Of a stretch of DNA of 64,000 bases, positions 45,697 to 54,823 are shown piece by piece. The notes below the pieces were generated by a model. That model saw only the letters and a program-made list of their open reading frames with translations, was not told where the DNA came from and searched no databases. The translations under genes and the position numbers were made by a program. The stretch lies in assembly GCF_002909255.1 (NCBI RefSeq), contig NZ_PIOB01000002.1, forward strand, positions 434,001 through 498,000. The letters are read 5' to 3'. Each line of letters opens with the position of its first letter. Position 1 is the first letter of the stretch. The DNA is from Arenibacter hampyeongensis (GTDB lineage Bacteria; Bacteroidota; Bacteroidia; Flavobacteriales; Flavobacteriaceae).

Positions 45697-47229
45697 TTAT
45701 TCCCATTCAATCGTTGCAGGAGGTTTTGAACTAATATCGTATACTACCCTATTTACCCCTCTAACCTTATTTATAATGTCGTTGGAGGTTTTCTGCAAAA
45801 ACTCATAAGGTAAATTTACCCAATCCGCGGTCATCCCGTCCGTACTTTCAACTGCCCTTAAAGCTACACATTTTTCATAAGTCCTTTCATCGCCCATTAC
45901 ACCTACACTATTGACGGGCAAGAGCATTGCTCCCGCTTGCCATACCTTGTCATAAAGTCCCCATTCCTTTAATCCGTTAATAAAAATGGCATCTACCTCT
46001 TGAAGTATAGCCACTTTCTCACGAGTTATGTCACCTAAAATACGGATCGCCAACCCTGGTCCCGGAAAAGGATGCCTCCCCAATAATTCCTTATCAATGC
46101 CCAAGCTTGCACCAACCCGCCTTACTTCATCCTTGAACAACATTCGCAATGGTTCTACTACCTTCAACTTCATATAATCTGGCAATCCACCTACATTGTG
46201 ATGACTTTTAATAGTGGCAGATGGGCCTCCTGTGGCTGAAACGGATTCAATAACATCAGGATATATTGTACCCTGAGCCAGCCATTTTGCATCTTCCACC
46301 AAGTGCGATTCATCATCAAAGACCTCTATAAAAACCCTGCCAATGGCCTTTCTTTTCTTTTCGGGATCACTTTCTCCTTCCAAGTTATCCAAAAAGCGTG
46401 CCGAAGCGTCCACGCCCTTAACATTTAACCCCATACCTTCATATTGGTCCAATACCGATTGAAACTCATTTTTACGAAGCAGTCCGTTATTTACAAAAAT
46501 GCAATGCAAATGTTTCCCAATTGCTTTGTGTAGCAAAACTGCCGCAACGGTAGAATCTACTCCACCGGATAGGCCAAGAATTACCTTTTCATTACCAATT
46601 TCAGCCTTTAATTTGGCTACGGTAGTTTCCACAAACGAATCCGGGGTCCAAGTCTGCGCCACACCAGCTATATGTACCAAAAAGTTTTCCAATAACCTTT
46701 TCCCATCGGTGGTATGATACACCTCCGGGTGAAATTGAATGGCATAGGTCTCTTCGTCTTTTAACTTATAGGCCGCATTATCCACATCGTGGGTACTGGC
46801 CAATTTAATTGCTCCAGCTGGTAATTCCTTTATGGTATCACTATGGCTCATCCAAACCTGGCTACCTTCCGAAATTCCTTCAAAAAAGGATTCGGTGTGA
46901 TCAATAAAGGACAATTTAGCCCTCCCGTATTCACGGGTATCGGAAGGCGCTACCTTACCCCCATTAAAATGGGCCAAATACTGGGCACCGTAACAAACAG
47001 CCAACAAGGGCATTTTGCCTTTAATTTGTGATAGATCAGGATGGGGGGCATCATCGCCCCTTACAGAAAATGGTGACCCCGAAAGAATCACGGCTTTGTA
47101 TTCCGATACATTCTCGGGCAAATGGTTGTAAGGTTTTATTTCGCAGAAAATATTTAGTTCCCTGACCCTTCTAGCGATGAGCTGCGTATATTGGGAACCA
47201 AAATCTAATATGAGGACGTTATTTTGCAT
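45697..47229 (-). CDS. guaA: GMP synthase (glutamine-hydrolysing)
   Basis: Converts XMP to GMP with ATP and glutamine. The 510 residues start with the class I amidotransferase ([20 protein letters not shown]; nucleophile Cys in [16 protein letters not shown]; His-Glu in IQFHPEVYH). The ATP pyrophosphatase PP-loop [17 protein letters not shown] comes next, and a C-terminal dimerisation domain ends in PPATIEWE. The ATG at 47229 is taken rather than upstream codons because [11 protein letters not shown] is the family start. A TATTTTTG element ends only 3 bases before it. Confidence 0.97.
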   Translation of the reverse strand: MQNNVLILDFGSQYTQLIARRVRELNIFCEIKPYNHLPENVSEYKAVILSGSPFSVRGDDAPHPDLSQIKGKMPLLAVCYGAQYLAHFNGGKVAPSDTREYGRAKLSFIDHTESFFEGISEGSQVWMSHSDTIKELPAGAIKLASTHDVDNAAYKLKDEETYAIQFHPEVYHTTDGKRLLENFLVHIAGVAQTWTPDSFVETTVAKLKAEIGNEKVILGLSGGVDSTVAAVLLHKAIGKHLHCIFVNNGLLRKNEFQSVLDQYEGMGLNVKGVDASARFLDNLEGESDPEKKRKAIGRVFIEVFDDESHLVEDAKWLAQGTIYPDVIESVSATGGPSATIKSHHNVGGLPDYMKLKVVEPLRMLFKDEVRRVGASLGIDKELLGRHPFPGPGLAIRILGDITREKVAILQEVDAIFINGLKEWGLYDKVWQAGAMLLPVNSVGVMGDERTYEKCVALRAVESTDGMTADWVNLPYEFLQKTSNDIINKVRGVNRVVYDISSKPPATIEWE

Positions 47230-47232
47230 GGG

Positions 47233-47240
47233 CAAAAATA
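47233..47240 (-). promoter_or_regulatory. guaA: -7 element directly before guaA
   Basis: TATTTTTG on the reverse strand ends 3 bases before the ATG, so transcription would begin at or within a few bases of the start codon. No TTG at 17-23 bases upstream was found. Confidence 0.4.
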
Positions 47241-47463
47241 GTAATTTGAAATTTTTGTAAAAGTATCTTTGAGGTATATTAATCACAAAACTTATAAACA
47301 GAATAAATTTGCACACCAATATTTGCCAAATAGGCCCTAAAATAATGGGATTCGTTCAGTTGATAGCAAATAGAATTATTCCGGATCGGGTTTTTAAAAT
47401 TGGAATTATAGAAGTTTAAAATATAGCTGGATGCCCATTCTTCCATCAATTTAAGACAAAAAT

Positions 47464-47488
47464 AAAGCCCGGTAACCAACCGGGCTTT
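47464..47488 (-). terminator. stem-loop with T tail on the reverse strand, no gene assigned
   Basis: AAAGCCCGGT (47464-47473) pairs with ACCGGGCTTT (47479-47488), with a 5-base loop. On the reverse strand TTTATTTTTG follows. No reverse-strand gene ends nearby, so it may terminate a short transcript or shield guaA from read-through. Confidence 0.5.
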
Positions 47489-47652
47489 CTAATCAAAACC
47501 AACCTAAACCAATTAACTAATTATAACTACTCACAATTTCATTCGAAATTATTTTCAAATTCATAGCAATTTATATCTATAACAACTGAGAAAAGAAAAA
47601 CCCTACTCCAACTTTTATTTTTATCTTTAAGAAAACAAACTAAACGATATTC

Positions 47653-48198
47653 ATGGCTACCGCTTATTTACAGGAAATTAGGGAAGAGCTGCAAAAGGGG
47701 CCCACTGAAAAAGACCACCCCTTTAGATTTTTTACGTTCTCAACCGTGGGATTAGATCAGGTTGCGCGTTTGCGAACGGTGGTCCTAAGGGATGTTTCCA
47801 AGGACCTAAAACTAACTTTTTACACTGATAGACGTTCTAAAAAGATAACCCATATCAAAGAAAACAAAAGGGTAAGCCTACTCCTTTACCACCCTACCAA
47901 ATTGCTGCAATTAAAGATCGAAGGCACAGCAACCTACAAAGATGATGTTGCCACCAAAGAGAAATATTGGAGTAATCTGGATGCGTACGCAAAAAAGCAG
48001 TACACAACAAGCAGATCTCCCGGAAGTAATTTAATTAATCCCCAGAATTTGGAATATTTAAGTGAAGAAAATCATTTCTGTGTAGTAGAGATTACGCCGT
48101 ATAAAATTGAATATTTAAAATTAAGTCAACCCAATCATATTAGGGTCCGTTTCTCCAAGGTTGGTATTCAATGGGAAAGTGAGTATTTGGTACCCTAA
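47653..48198 (+). CDS. pyridoxamine 5'-phosphate oxidase-like FMN-binding protein
   Basis: A 181-residue protein with an FMN-binding split-barrel: VARLRTVVLRDVSKDLKLTF with FYTDRRSKKITHIK, and the later block LLYHPTKLLQLKIEGTATY. The Alr4036-like group of PNPOx relatives has this size and order. True PdxH is longer at the ends and has conserved substrate residues not evident here, so pyridoxamine phosphate oxidation is not assured. It is alone on its strand and converges on the PLP decarboxylase gene, whose cofactor is the related vitamin B6 form; this may be chance. Confidence 0.82.
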   Translation: MATAYLQEIREELQKGPTEKDHPFRFFTFSTVGLDQVARLRTVVLRDVSKDLKLTFYTDRRSKKITHIKENKRVSLLLYHPTKLLQLKIEGTATYKDDVATKEKYWSNLDAYAKKQYTTSRSPGSNLINPQNLEYLSEENHFCVVEITPYKIEYLKLSQPNHIRVRFSKVGIQWESEYLVP

Positions 48199-48224
48199 GC
48201 TCCTTGCCAACTTTATAGTACGCC

Positions 48225-49601
48225 CTAACCCATGGAATCCAATATCATTGAAATATCCTTCTCCGTTGTATCCGGGTTAATAAAACAAAATCGTGCCACT
48301 GTTTCATAGACACCCTTTTGCTTGTACTTTGTAGGAGTTACCAAAGCAAATCCTTCCCTGTGATTTTTATAGGTCCAATGGGTATAATCCTGAGGGGACC
48401 ATCCTTTTCTTCTAAATAACACACATGAAAGACTCGGCTCCCTGACCAATTCCACCAAGGGATGCTCACGAATAAGCTCCCCAGCCTTATTGGCCAATTC
48501 AATACCTTGATCAACTGCCCAAGAATACTTATCCGTACCGTGCATGGCCAACGAAAACCAAAGCGGCAATCCCCTTACCCGGCGCGTTAACTGTATTTGA
48601 TAGTCCGAAGGATTAAATCCATGAGCACCTTCATCCTTAAATATTTCCAAATAAGATCCTTCTTGGGAATGAGCTTCCTTGGCCAATTCCGGATTTTTAT
48701 AAATTATGGCTCCACAATCATAAGGTGAGAAAAGCCATTTATGGGGGTCAATAGTAATACTATCCGCTTGCTCAATCCCATGGAACAGCGGTCGGGCCAT
48801 TCTGGAAGCCAAGGCACCACCACCATAGGCCGCATCTACGTGAAACCAAAGGTATTCCTTATTACAAACTGCGGCAATACCCGACAAATCATCAATAATA
48901 CCCGCATTGGTTGTACCTCCGGTTGCAACAACTGCAAACAACCTATCCCTTTGTTGGGAGTCTAGGGAACCTATTTTTTCAATTAGCGCCTCAGCGGTCA
49001 TTTGTTCCTCGGTCTCTACCAAAAGCACATCACAGTCAATAACCTTGGCCATGGATTTTACCGATGAGTGGGCCCCGGAGGAAGTTATGATCAATCCTTT
49101 TTTATTGGAGTTACTAGGGTTTTTGCGCCAATTTTCCCTAGCGGTAACCATAGCGGATAAGTTTGCGGCCGTACCCCCGCTTGTGAATACCCCAAAGGAA
49201 CCCCTTGGCAAACCTGTTAGGGAAACCAACCATTTCATAGCCTCGTTCTCACAAAATATTCCGCCCGCACCTTCCATCCAATAAGCTCCATGGATACTTG
49301 ATGCCGAAGTGACCAAATCAAACATAACCGCTGCGCGCGTTGGTGAGGCGGGTACAAATGCCAAATGTCTGGGATGATCTATGGGTACTGTAGCTTTTAT
49401 CAGCACTTCTTTGAACAATTGAAATGCTTTTTCTCCCCCAATGCCCTCCGGAGTTACAGTTTCCCCAACTAAGGCCTTTAACTCCTCTTCTTTCTTGGGC
49501 TTGCCCAATTCCGGAGATGGATTGGTAATGCGGCCAATGGCGTATTTAACGACATCCAATGTCATTTCCACCATTTCAAAATCTACTTTGTGCATGGACA
49601 T
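48225..49601 (-). CDS. PLP-dependent group II amino acid decarboxylase
   Basis: A 458-residue decarboxylase of the aromatic-L-amino-acid/glutamate group. The PLP-binding Asp is in LWFHVDAAYGGGALAS and the Schiff-base Lys in SITIDPHKWLFSPYDC. The N-terminal part has the usual helices (HRHLAFVPASPTRAA-like region as HPRHLAFVPASP) and the C terminus the small domain. Candidate substrates are aromatic amino acids, aspartate, 2,4-diaminobutyrate or cysteine sulfinate; the motifs do not separate these. A -7 element TATATTTG lies at 49615-49622. Confidence 0.9.
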   Translation of the reverse strand: MSMHKVDFEMVEMTLDVVKYAIGRITNPSPELGKPKKEEELKALVGETVTPEGIGGEKAFQLFKEVLIKATVPIDHPRHLAFVPASPTRAAVMFDLVTSASSIHGAYWMEGAGGIFCENEAMKWLVSLTGLPRGSFGVFTSGGTAANLSAMVTARENWRKNPSNSNKKGLIITSSGAHSSVKSMAKVIDCDVLLVETEEQMTAEALIEKIGSLDSQQRDRLFAVVATGGTTNAGIIDDLSGIAAVCNKEYLWFHVDAAYGGGALASRMARPLFHGIEQADSITIDPHKWLFSPYDCGAIIYKNPELAKEAHSQEGSYLEIFKDEGAHGFNPSDYQIQLTRRVRGLPLWFSLAMHGTDKYSWAVDQGIELANKAGELIREHPLVELVREPSLSCVLFRRKGWSPQDYTHWTYKNHREGFALVTPTKYKQKGVYETVARFCFINPDTTEKDISMILDSMG

Positions 49602-49614
49602 AGTCTGTTTTTAA

Positions 49615-49622
49615 CAAATATA
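49615..49622 (-). promoter_or_regulatory. candidate -7 element of the decarboxylase gene
   Basis: TATATTTG on the reverse strand, 13 bases before the ATG. A TTG lies 24 bases further upstream (49649-49647), one base longer than the usual range. The leader would be under 10 bases. Confidence 0.4.
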
Positions 49623-49675
49623 ACCTTTTGGATTGTTACCATCTTTCAAGGGATCGCAATAAAAAAGAATAGATT

Positions 49676-51277
49676 TCAGTCCATTTTTACAATGGAAAAA
49701 ACTCCGGATAACGGCCTCAATGCCTTCATTAAACTTGGAATCAATCGATCTCCATACTCTAGATATAGTTCGGAAAAATTAAGATTGCGCTCTTGTAGTG
49801 ATTTATTGGGAAAAAGCTGATTCTGAATTTCGGTCATACGCATCACTTGATCCTCCAACTTTCGTTTTTGCGCTTTTAGCAACCTTTTCTCTAAGTGATC
49901 CAGACCTTGCAATTGCTTTACCTCCTGCGCTTTTACTGCCCCTAAAAAAGAAGCGTCCGTTTGGGATGCCAGTTCGTACAATCCTTTAAACTGCTCTTCC
50001 AAATGTTTTTTTTGAGGTGTAAAATCGATATCAATATTGGAAATCTCCCTAATCTTTTTATTGATAAAACTACTTTGCCCTAAAAATATATCCGCTAGGG
50101 AAATATTCATGCGATGTAATTTCTCCATCTGTTTACCAGTAATGATCAAAGCCGAATTACGAAGTAATAATACAGGGAAAGTCACGTTCATTTCCCCAAA
50201 CATAGCCTTCAGCTCCAACCAATAAGCCAATTCCCCACCCCCACCTATATAACAAAGGTTGGGTAAAATAACTTCTTGGTATAAAGGTCTAGTGATTACA
50301 TTCGGAGAAAAACGTTGAGGGTAATTTTCCAGTTCGTCAAGTATTTCTTTCTGACTGAATTCGATTTTCGTTTCGTTTACATAAAACTTGCCATCACGCT
50401 CCAATATCCTTTCACGAACACCATCGACCAGATAAAAATAATTTATCTCCCTAGGATTAACCTGAATACCATAATTATCCGGTAATGCCTGAAGTTGATC
50501 TATTGTTGCAATTACTTTCTTATAGGAAGCATTCTCCAACAAATCCCGTTTTACATAGGGCTGTAATAAACGTTTTAATTCGGTATTATTTCCATCTAAA
50601 ATAACCAGCCCGTATTCACCAAACAGCTCATTGGCCAAAAAGCGGGTGGCATCCGTCAGGTTATCGTGCTCCAAATACGCCTTAGAAAACCATTCCTTTA
50701 GCCTATTGGCATTGATGCTGTTGCCCATTTCATTTGAAAATGCCTCCAAGATAGCTTCCAACCCATCAGTTTCCAGAGGTCCAACCGCACCGGAGGTCCT
50801 TTTATTCCACTGTAATTTCTTCCCCTTAAAATTGAAGTAGTTTATTTCATCAAAATCGTGATCTTCTGTCGCCATCCAGTAAATAGGCACAAAATTATTC
50901 TCAGGATTGGACAGCTTCAGTTCCTTGGTTAGATTAATGGTAGAGATGATCTTATATAAAAAATACAGGGGACCTGTAAACAAGTTTAATTGATGCCCGG
51001 TAACAACGGTATATGTTGAGGCTTCCTTAAGAAGCGATATATTTACCTTGGTATCTTCCGAAATTTCAATATCCCTATACTGATTTTTCAAAACCGAATA
51101 CAGCACTTCACGATGCGATTTTGGAAAATTTTGTTTGGCCTTAATCTGCTCCTTAAATTGCCCTATATGGGGAGGTTTACCATAAAAAGGCAATAGAGTT
51201 TCCTTGCCTTCCAGATAATCACATATTAAATCAGAAAAATAACCAGTTTTTTTAAAGGGTATGCCTTCGACTTCCAT
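49676..51277 (-). CDS. bshC: bacillithiol biosynthesis cysteine-adding enzyme
   Basis: Adds cysteine to glucosaminyl-malate in the last step of bacillithiol synthesis. The 533 residues match the family in length and order: an N-terminal Rossmann-like core with VVTGHQLNLFTGPLYFLYKI and VPIYWMATEDHDFDEINYF, a connecting region, and a C-terminal coiled-coil dimerisation segment (LKAQKRKLEDQVMRMTEIQ). BshA and BshB genes are not in the window. It points to bacillithiol as the low-molecular-weight thiol of this organism. It is transcribed in the same direction as the PLP decarboxylase gene. Confidence 0.95.
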   Translation of the reverse strand: MEVEGIPFKKTGYFSDLICDYLEGKETLLPFYGKPPHIGQFKEQIKAKQNFPKSHREVLYSVLKNQYRDIEISEDTKVNISLLKEASTYTVVTGHQLNLFTGPLYFLYKIISTINLTKELKLSNPENNFVPIYWMATEDHDFDEINYFNFKGKKLQWNKRTSGAVGPLETDGLEAILEAFSNEMGNSINANRLKEWFSKAYLEHDNLTDATRFLANELFGEYGLVILDGNNTELKRLLQPYVKRDLLENASYKKVIATIDQLQALPDNYGIQVNPREINYFYLVDGVRERILERDGKFYVNETKIEFSQKEILDELENYPQRFSPNVITRPLYQEVILPNLCYIGGGGELAYWLELKAMFGEMNVTFPVLLLRNSALIITGKQMEKLHRMNISLADIFLGQSSFINKKIREISNIDIDFTPQKKHLEEQFKGLYELASQTDASFLGAVKAQEVKQLQGLDHLEKRLLKAQKRKLEDQVMRMTEIQNQLFPNKSLQERNLNFSELYLEYGDRLIPSLMKALRPLSGVFSIVKMD

Positions 51278-51446
51278 AGAAACATTGGTAATAGCTGGTA
51301 AAGATAAAATTATCCCTTTTTTCAGTTCCTAAAAATACGTTAAGAAGTTTAATTTATACTCTATTAATATTTTTTTTGATGTGCGCCTTAAGCAATCTTA
51401 AAATGTCAAGAATTAACGGAAGACAACTAATTTCACGAATATTCCT

Positions 51447-51454
51447 TAGATTTG
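51447..51454 (+). promoter_or_regulatory. candidate -7 element of the M14 carboxypeptidase gene
   Basis: TAGATTTG, 25 bases before the ATG at 51480. No TTG at the consensus distance was found. Confidence 0.3.
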
Positions 51455-51479
51455 ATTCTTAGCAAATCAATGGATTTAA

Positions 51480-53936
51480 ATGAAAAAACTTCTACTAGCC
51501 TTTTTTCTTCTTACGAACACCTTTGGCAATTCCCAAACTTTACTATCCCCCTCCGAATTTTTAGGATATGAATTAGGGTCAGAATTTACGCGGCACCATC
51601 AAGTGGTCGACTATTATAAATATCTGGCCGAAAATGCTTCAGATCGCGTTAAGCTCACAGAATATGGAAAAACCAACGAACGTAGACCATTGATCCTGGC
51701 CTATGTATCCACAGCTGAAAACATTGGTAATCTGGAGGCCATTAGGGCGGAACATATAAAAAACACTTCAGGTGAGGGATCGCCTACCAAAGCCATTGTA
51801 TGGTTAAGCTATAATGTACACGGAAATGAAAGTGTAAGCACCGAGGCATCAATGCAGACCATTTATGAACTATTGACCAGCAAAGCGTCCTACCTAAAAA
51901 ATACCTTGGTTATTTTGGATCCATGTATTAATCCTGATGGGCGGGATCGATATGTTAACTGGTACAATCAATTTAAGAACACTCCCAACAATATAGACCC
52001 CAATAGTAAGGAACACCATGAAAGTTGGCTAAGCGGGCGTTCCAACCACTATATGTTCGACTTAAATAGAGATTGGGCATGGCTCACCCAAGTGGAAAGT
52101 CAACAGCGCATAAAGGTTTTTAACCTTTGGCTGCCACATGTCCATGTAGATTTTCATGAACAGGGAGTGAATAAACCTTATTATTTTGCTCCGGCCGCAG
52201 AACCCTTTCATGAAGTTGTAACTAATTTTCAGCGCGATTTTCAAGTTACTATAGGCAAGAACCACGCTAAATATTTTGATGACAATGGCTGGTTTTACTT
52301 TACAAAAGAAATTTTTGATCTTTTATACCCTAGCTACGGTGATACCTACCCCACTTACAACGGCGGTATAGGAATGACCTATGAGCAAGGAGGTAGTGGA
52401 CGCGCCGGATTGGGCATCAAGACTATTATTGGGGACACCCTTACCCTTCAAGATCGTATAGCACACCATCTTACTACGGGACTGTCTACAGTGGAAGTAG
52501 TCTCCCAGAATACAGAAAAACTAAACAGGGAATTCAAAAAGTTTTATCAAAACAAGAATTTCAAGTACAAGAGCTATATACTGAACGGGGATCCCGATAA
52601 AATTGATGCCATTGCGGCACTACTTAATTCCCATGAGATCAAATATGGCTGGGCCAAGGAAGGTACTGCCAAGGGACATCTATATAGTTCGGGGAAATTG
52701 GGAACCTTAAAAACCACCCCTTCCAGTTTGATTGTCTCCACCAACCAGGTCAAAGGTACTTTGGCCCAAGTACTTCTGGAGCCCAATACAAAGCTAAGTG
52801 ATTCTCTAACCTATGATATTACGGCTTGGTCCTTACCCTATGCCTACGGATTGGAGGCTATTGCTTCCCAGACCTTGGTGGAATCCGTCCCTTCAGGGGA
52901 TTGGGAAATTCTCCCGCCCAAGCGTGCCAACATCAACCTTGACACCTATGCCTATGTAAGCGATTGGTCCAGCATGAAAGATGCCCGTTTTTTAACTGCA
53001 TTGGTGAAGGAAAATATCAGGGTGCGATTTGCAAAAAACCCTTTTTGGGCGGAAGGCAAAAAATTTGAAAGGGGCAGCTTGATCATCACTAAAGGAGATA
53101 ATAAAAACCATAAAGACTTTGTAGAGACCTTGAGCCAGGTTGCCTATGACAATAAGACTATATTAACTCCGACGAATACAGGTTTTGTTGAAAAAGGAAA
53201 TGATTTTGGTTCCAGCTATGTACCTATGATAGCGAATTCCAAAATAGCAATGCTATCGGGCGAACCTACAAGCACCTTGGAATTTGGGGAAATTTGGCAC
53301 TTTTTTGAACAACAACTCCGCTATCCACTAACTATTTTGGATACCGAATATTATGATGAAGTGGATATATCCGAATACGATGTCCTTATTCTCCCCAACG
53401 GATGGTATACCAAGTTCTTCAACGAAAGCAGGCTTAAAGATTTAAAGGAATTTGTAAGCAATGGAGGGAAATTGATCGCCATGGAAGGAGCCATAAAAGG
53501 GATCAATGGGGAAAATGGGTTTGCCATTAAGGAAAAGGAAATAAAGAAAGACAGCACAGAAATCATACTTCCGTACGAAGAGGCGGAACGGGAAGAAATC
53601 AAAAATACGATTACTGGAGCTATTTTTAAAACCAAGGTTGACCAAACCCACCCCTTGGCCTATGGTTTTGGCGACCACTATTTTACCCTTAAATTAAGCG
53701 ATGACGCCTATGAAACTTTAGAGACAGGTACTGTAGTCTATTTGGAGAATGCGAATTCGCAGGTTGCGGGATTTGCGGGAAGTGAGGCAAAGAAAAAAGT
53801 TGCCAATACTTTGGTTTTCGGAGTAGAGGAAGTGGGCAAGGGACAAGTTATTTATATGGTAGACAACCCATTGTTTAGGGGATTTTGGGAAAATGGCAAA
53901 CTCTTCTTCGTCAATGCCCTATTTATGGTAAAATAA
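51480..53936 (+). CDS. secreted M14-family zinc carboxypeptidase
   Basis: An 818-residue exported peptidase. A signal peptide (LLLAFFLLTNTFGNSQ) is followed by the M14 catalytic domain: zinc ligands His and Glu in YNVHGNESVSTEASM, the substrate-binding block LDPCINPDGRDRYVNWY, and the third ligand His in PHVHVDFHEQGVN. The remaining 450 residues include an extension and a C-terminal glutamine-amidotransferase-like domain (MLSGEPTSTLEFGEIW and LILPNGWYTKFFNE). This two-domain form is common in Bacteroidota. No type IX sorting tail is visible. Confidence 0.92.
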   Translation: MKKLLLAFFLLTNTFGNSQTLLSPSEFLGYELGSEFTRHHQVVDYYKYLAENASDRVKLTEYGKTNERRPLILAYVSTAENIGNLEAIRAEHIKNTSGEGSPTKAIVWLSYNVHGNESVSTEASMQTIYELLTSKASYLKNTLVILDPCINPDGRDRYVNWYNQFKNTPNNIDPNSKEHHESWLSGRSNHYMFDLNRDWAWLTQVESQQRIKVFNLWLPHVHVDFHEQGVNKPYYFAPAAEPFHEVVTNFQRDFQVTIGKNHAKYFDDNGWFYFTKEIFDLLYPSYGDTYPTYNGGIGMTYEQGGSGRAGLGIKTIIGDTLTLQDRIAHHLTTGLSTVEVVSQNTEKLNREFKKFYQNKNFKYKSYILNGDPDKIDAIAALLNSHEIKYGWAKEGTAKGHLYSSGKLGTLKTTPSSLIVSTNQVKGTLAQVLLEPNTKLSDSLTYDITAWSLPYAYGLEAIASQTLVESVPSGDWEILPPKRANINLDTYAYVSDWSSMKDARFLTALVKENIRVRFAKNPFWAEGKKFERGSLIITKGDNKNHKDFVETLSQVAYDNKTILTPTNTGFVEKGNDFGSSYVPMIANSKIAMLSGEPTSTLEFGEIWHFFEQQLRYPLTILDTEYYDEVDISEYDVLILPNGWYTKFFNESRLKDLKEFVSNGGKLIAMEGAIKGINGENGFAIKEKEIKKDSTEIILPYEEAEREEIKNTITGAIFKTKVDQTHPLAYGFGDHYFTLKLSDDAYETLETGTVVYLENANSQVAGFAGSEAKKKVANTLVFGVEEVGKGQVIYMVDNPLFRGFWENGKLFFVNALFMVK

Positions 53937-54210
53937 CTCTCGCGGGACCAATTTGTCCGGTTGGATCAGCAGGAGCCAAATAATTTTGAAACCATTAAAT
54001 CTAAGTTCAATTATTGGTACATTCAGGTTATTCCATCCCGGAACTTTGAAACTAGAATTAATTTTTACATATAACAAAACCAAAACAGGGCCTATGAACC
54101 CGCATTTTGGCATCATTGCCACAAACCCATAAAACCTTCCAAACAAGCGTTTATTAAAACAGATCAATACAACCGAAATAAGTATTAGTAATAACCAAAA
54201 ACACAAGAAA

Positions 54211-54663
54211 ATGAAAAATATTTTCGAAAAAAAAGTAGTAGATGAGTTAATAGGTAGAATAAACAAATTAAACTCCAAAAGTACCGGCCTATGGGGTAAA
54301 ATGACTGTGGCCCAGATGTTGGCCCATTGTAACGTACCCTATGAAATGGTTTATACTGATAAACATCCCAAACCCAACGGAATAATGAAATTTATGCTTA
54401 AACTATTTGTAAAACAACCAGTAGTAAGTGAAAAGCCATACAAAAAAAACAGCAGGACGGCTCCAGCATTTCTAATTGTAGACGAAAGGGACTTTGAAAT
54501 TGAAAAAAAGCGATTGACAGACCACCTAACAAAAACACAAGAGCTTGGAGAAGATTACTTTCACAATAAGGAATCCCATTCTTTTGGCCCACTTACCAAC
54601 ATAGAATGGAACAATTTGTTTTATAAACATCTCAACCACCATTTGGAACAATTTGGAGTATAA
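54211..54663 (+). CDS. DUF1569 domain protein (DinB-like fold)
   Basis: A 150-residue cytoplasmic protein. A DUF1569 domain extends over nearly the whole length: LNSKSTGLWGKMTVAQMLAH near the start, with the first conserved His; a middle helix; and HLNHHLEQFGV at the end with further His residues. The helical-bundle fold is related to DinB/YfiT, where three histidines bind a metal. The enzymatic role is unknown. The gene stands alone between the M14 and GH20 genes. Confidence 0.85.
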   Translation: MKNIFEKKVVDELIGRINKLNSKSTGLWGKMTVAQMLAHCNVPYEMVYTDKHPKPNGIMKFMLKLFVKQPVVSEKPYKKNSRTAPAFLIVDERDFEIEKKRLTDHLTKTQELGEDYFHNKESHSFGPLTNIEWNNLFYKHLNHHLEQFGV

Positions 54664-54760
54664 ATAATTATTTAACAACAACTAAAACCCTCCCTGGCCT
54701 GACCTTCAAAGTTCTTGTGGACATTTTTCCAAAAATATTCCATAATTGAGTATTATTCAA

Positions 54761-54768
54761 TATTTTTG
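54761..54768 (+). promoter_or_regulatory. candidate -7 element of the GH20 gene
   Basis: TATTTTTG, 55 bases before the ATG at 54824. No TTG at the consensus distance upstream. Confidence 0.3.
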
Positions 54769-54823
54769 CAAATTAATCAACCTTTTAAGTGCTTAAAAAA
54801 AGCAAATACATTTTAAATACCTT

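Larger units (their letters stand above)
47230..47652. other. 423-base stretch between guaA and the FMN-binding protein gene
   Basis: Contains the guaA -7 element (47233-47240), a stem-loop at 47464-47488 with a T-rich tail on the reverse strand, and the motif CTAAACCAA at 47504-47512. No convincing open frame was found. Confidence 0.4.

Noticed and set aside
53919-54278. Reverse-strand frame of 119 codons with membrane-like segments in the gap after the M14 gene
   Set aside because: Most of the hydrophobic part is antisense to the AT-rich leader and start of the DUF1569 gene, and the other end overlaps the M14 gene. No start signal. It is weak but not fully excluded.
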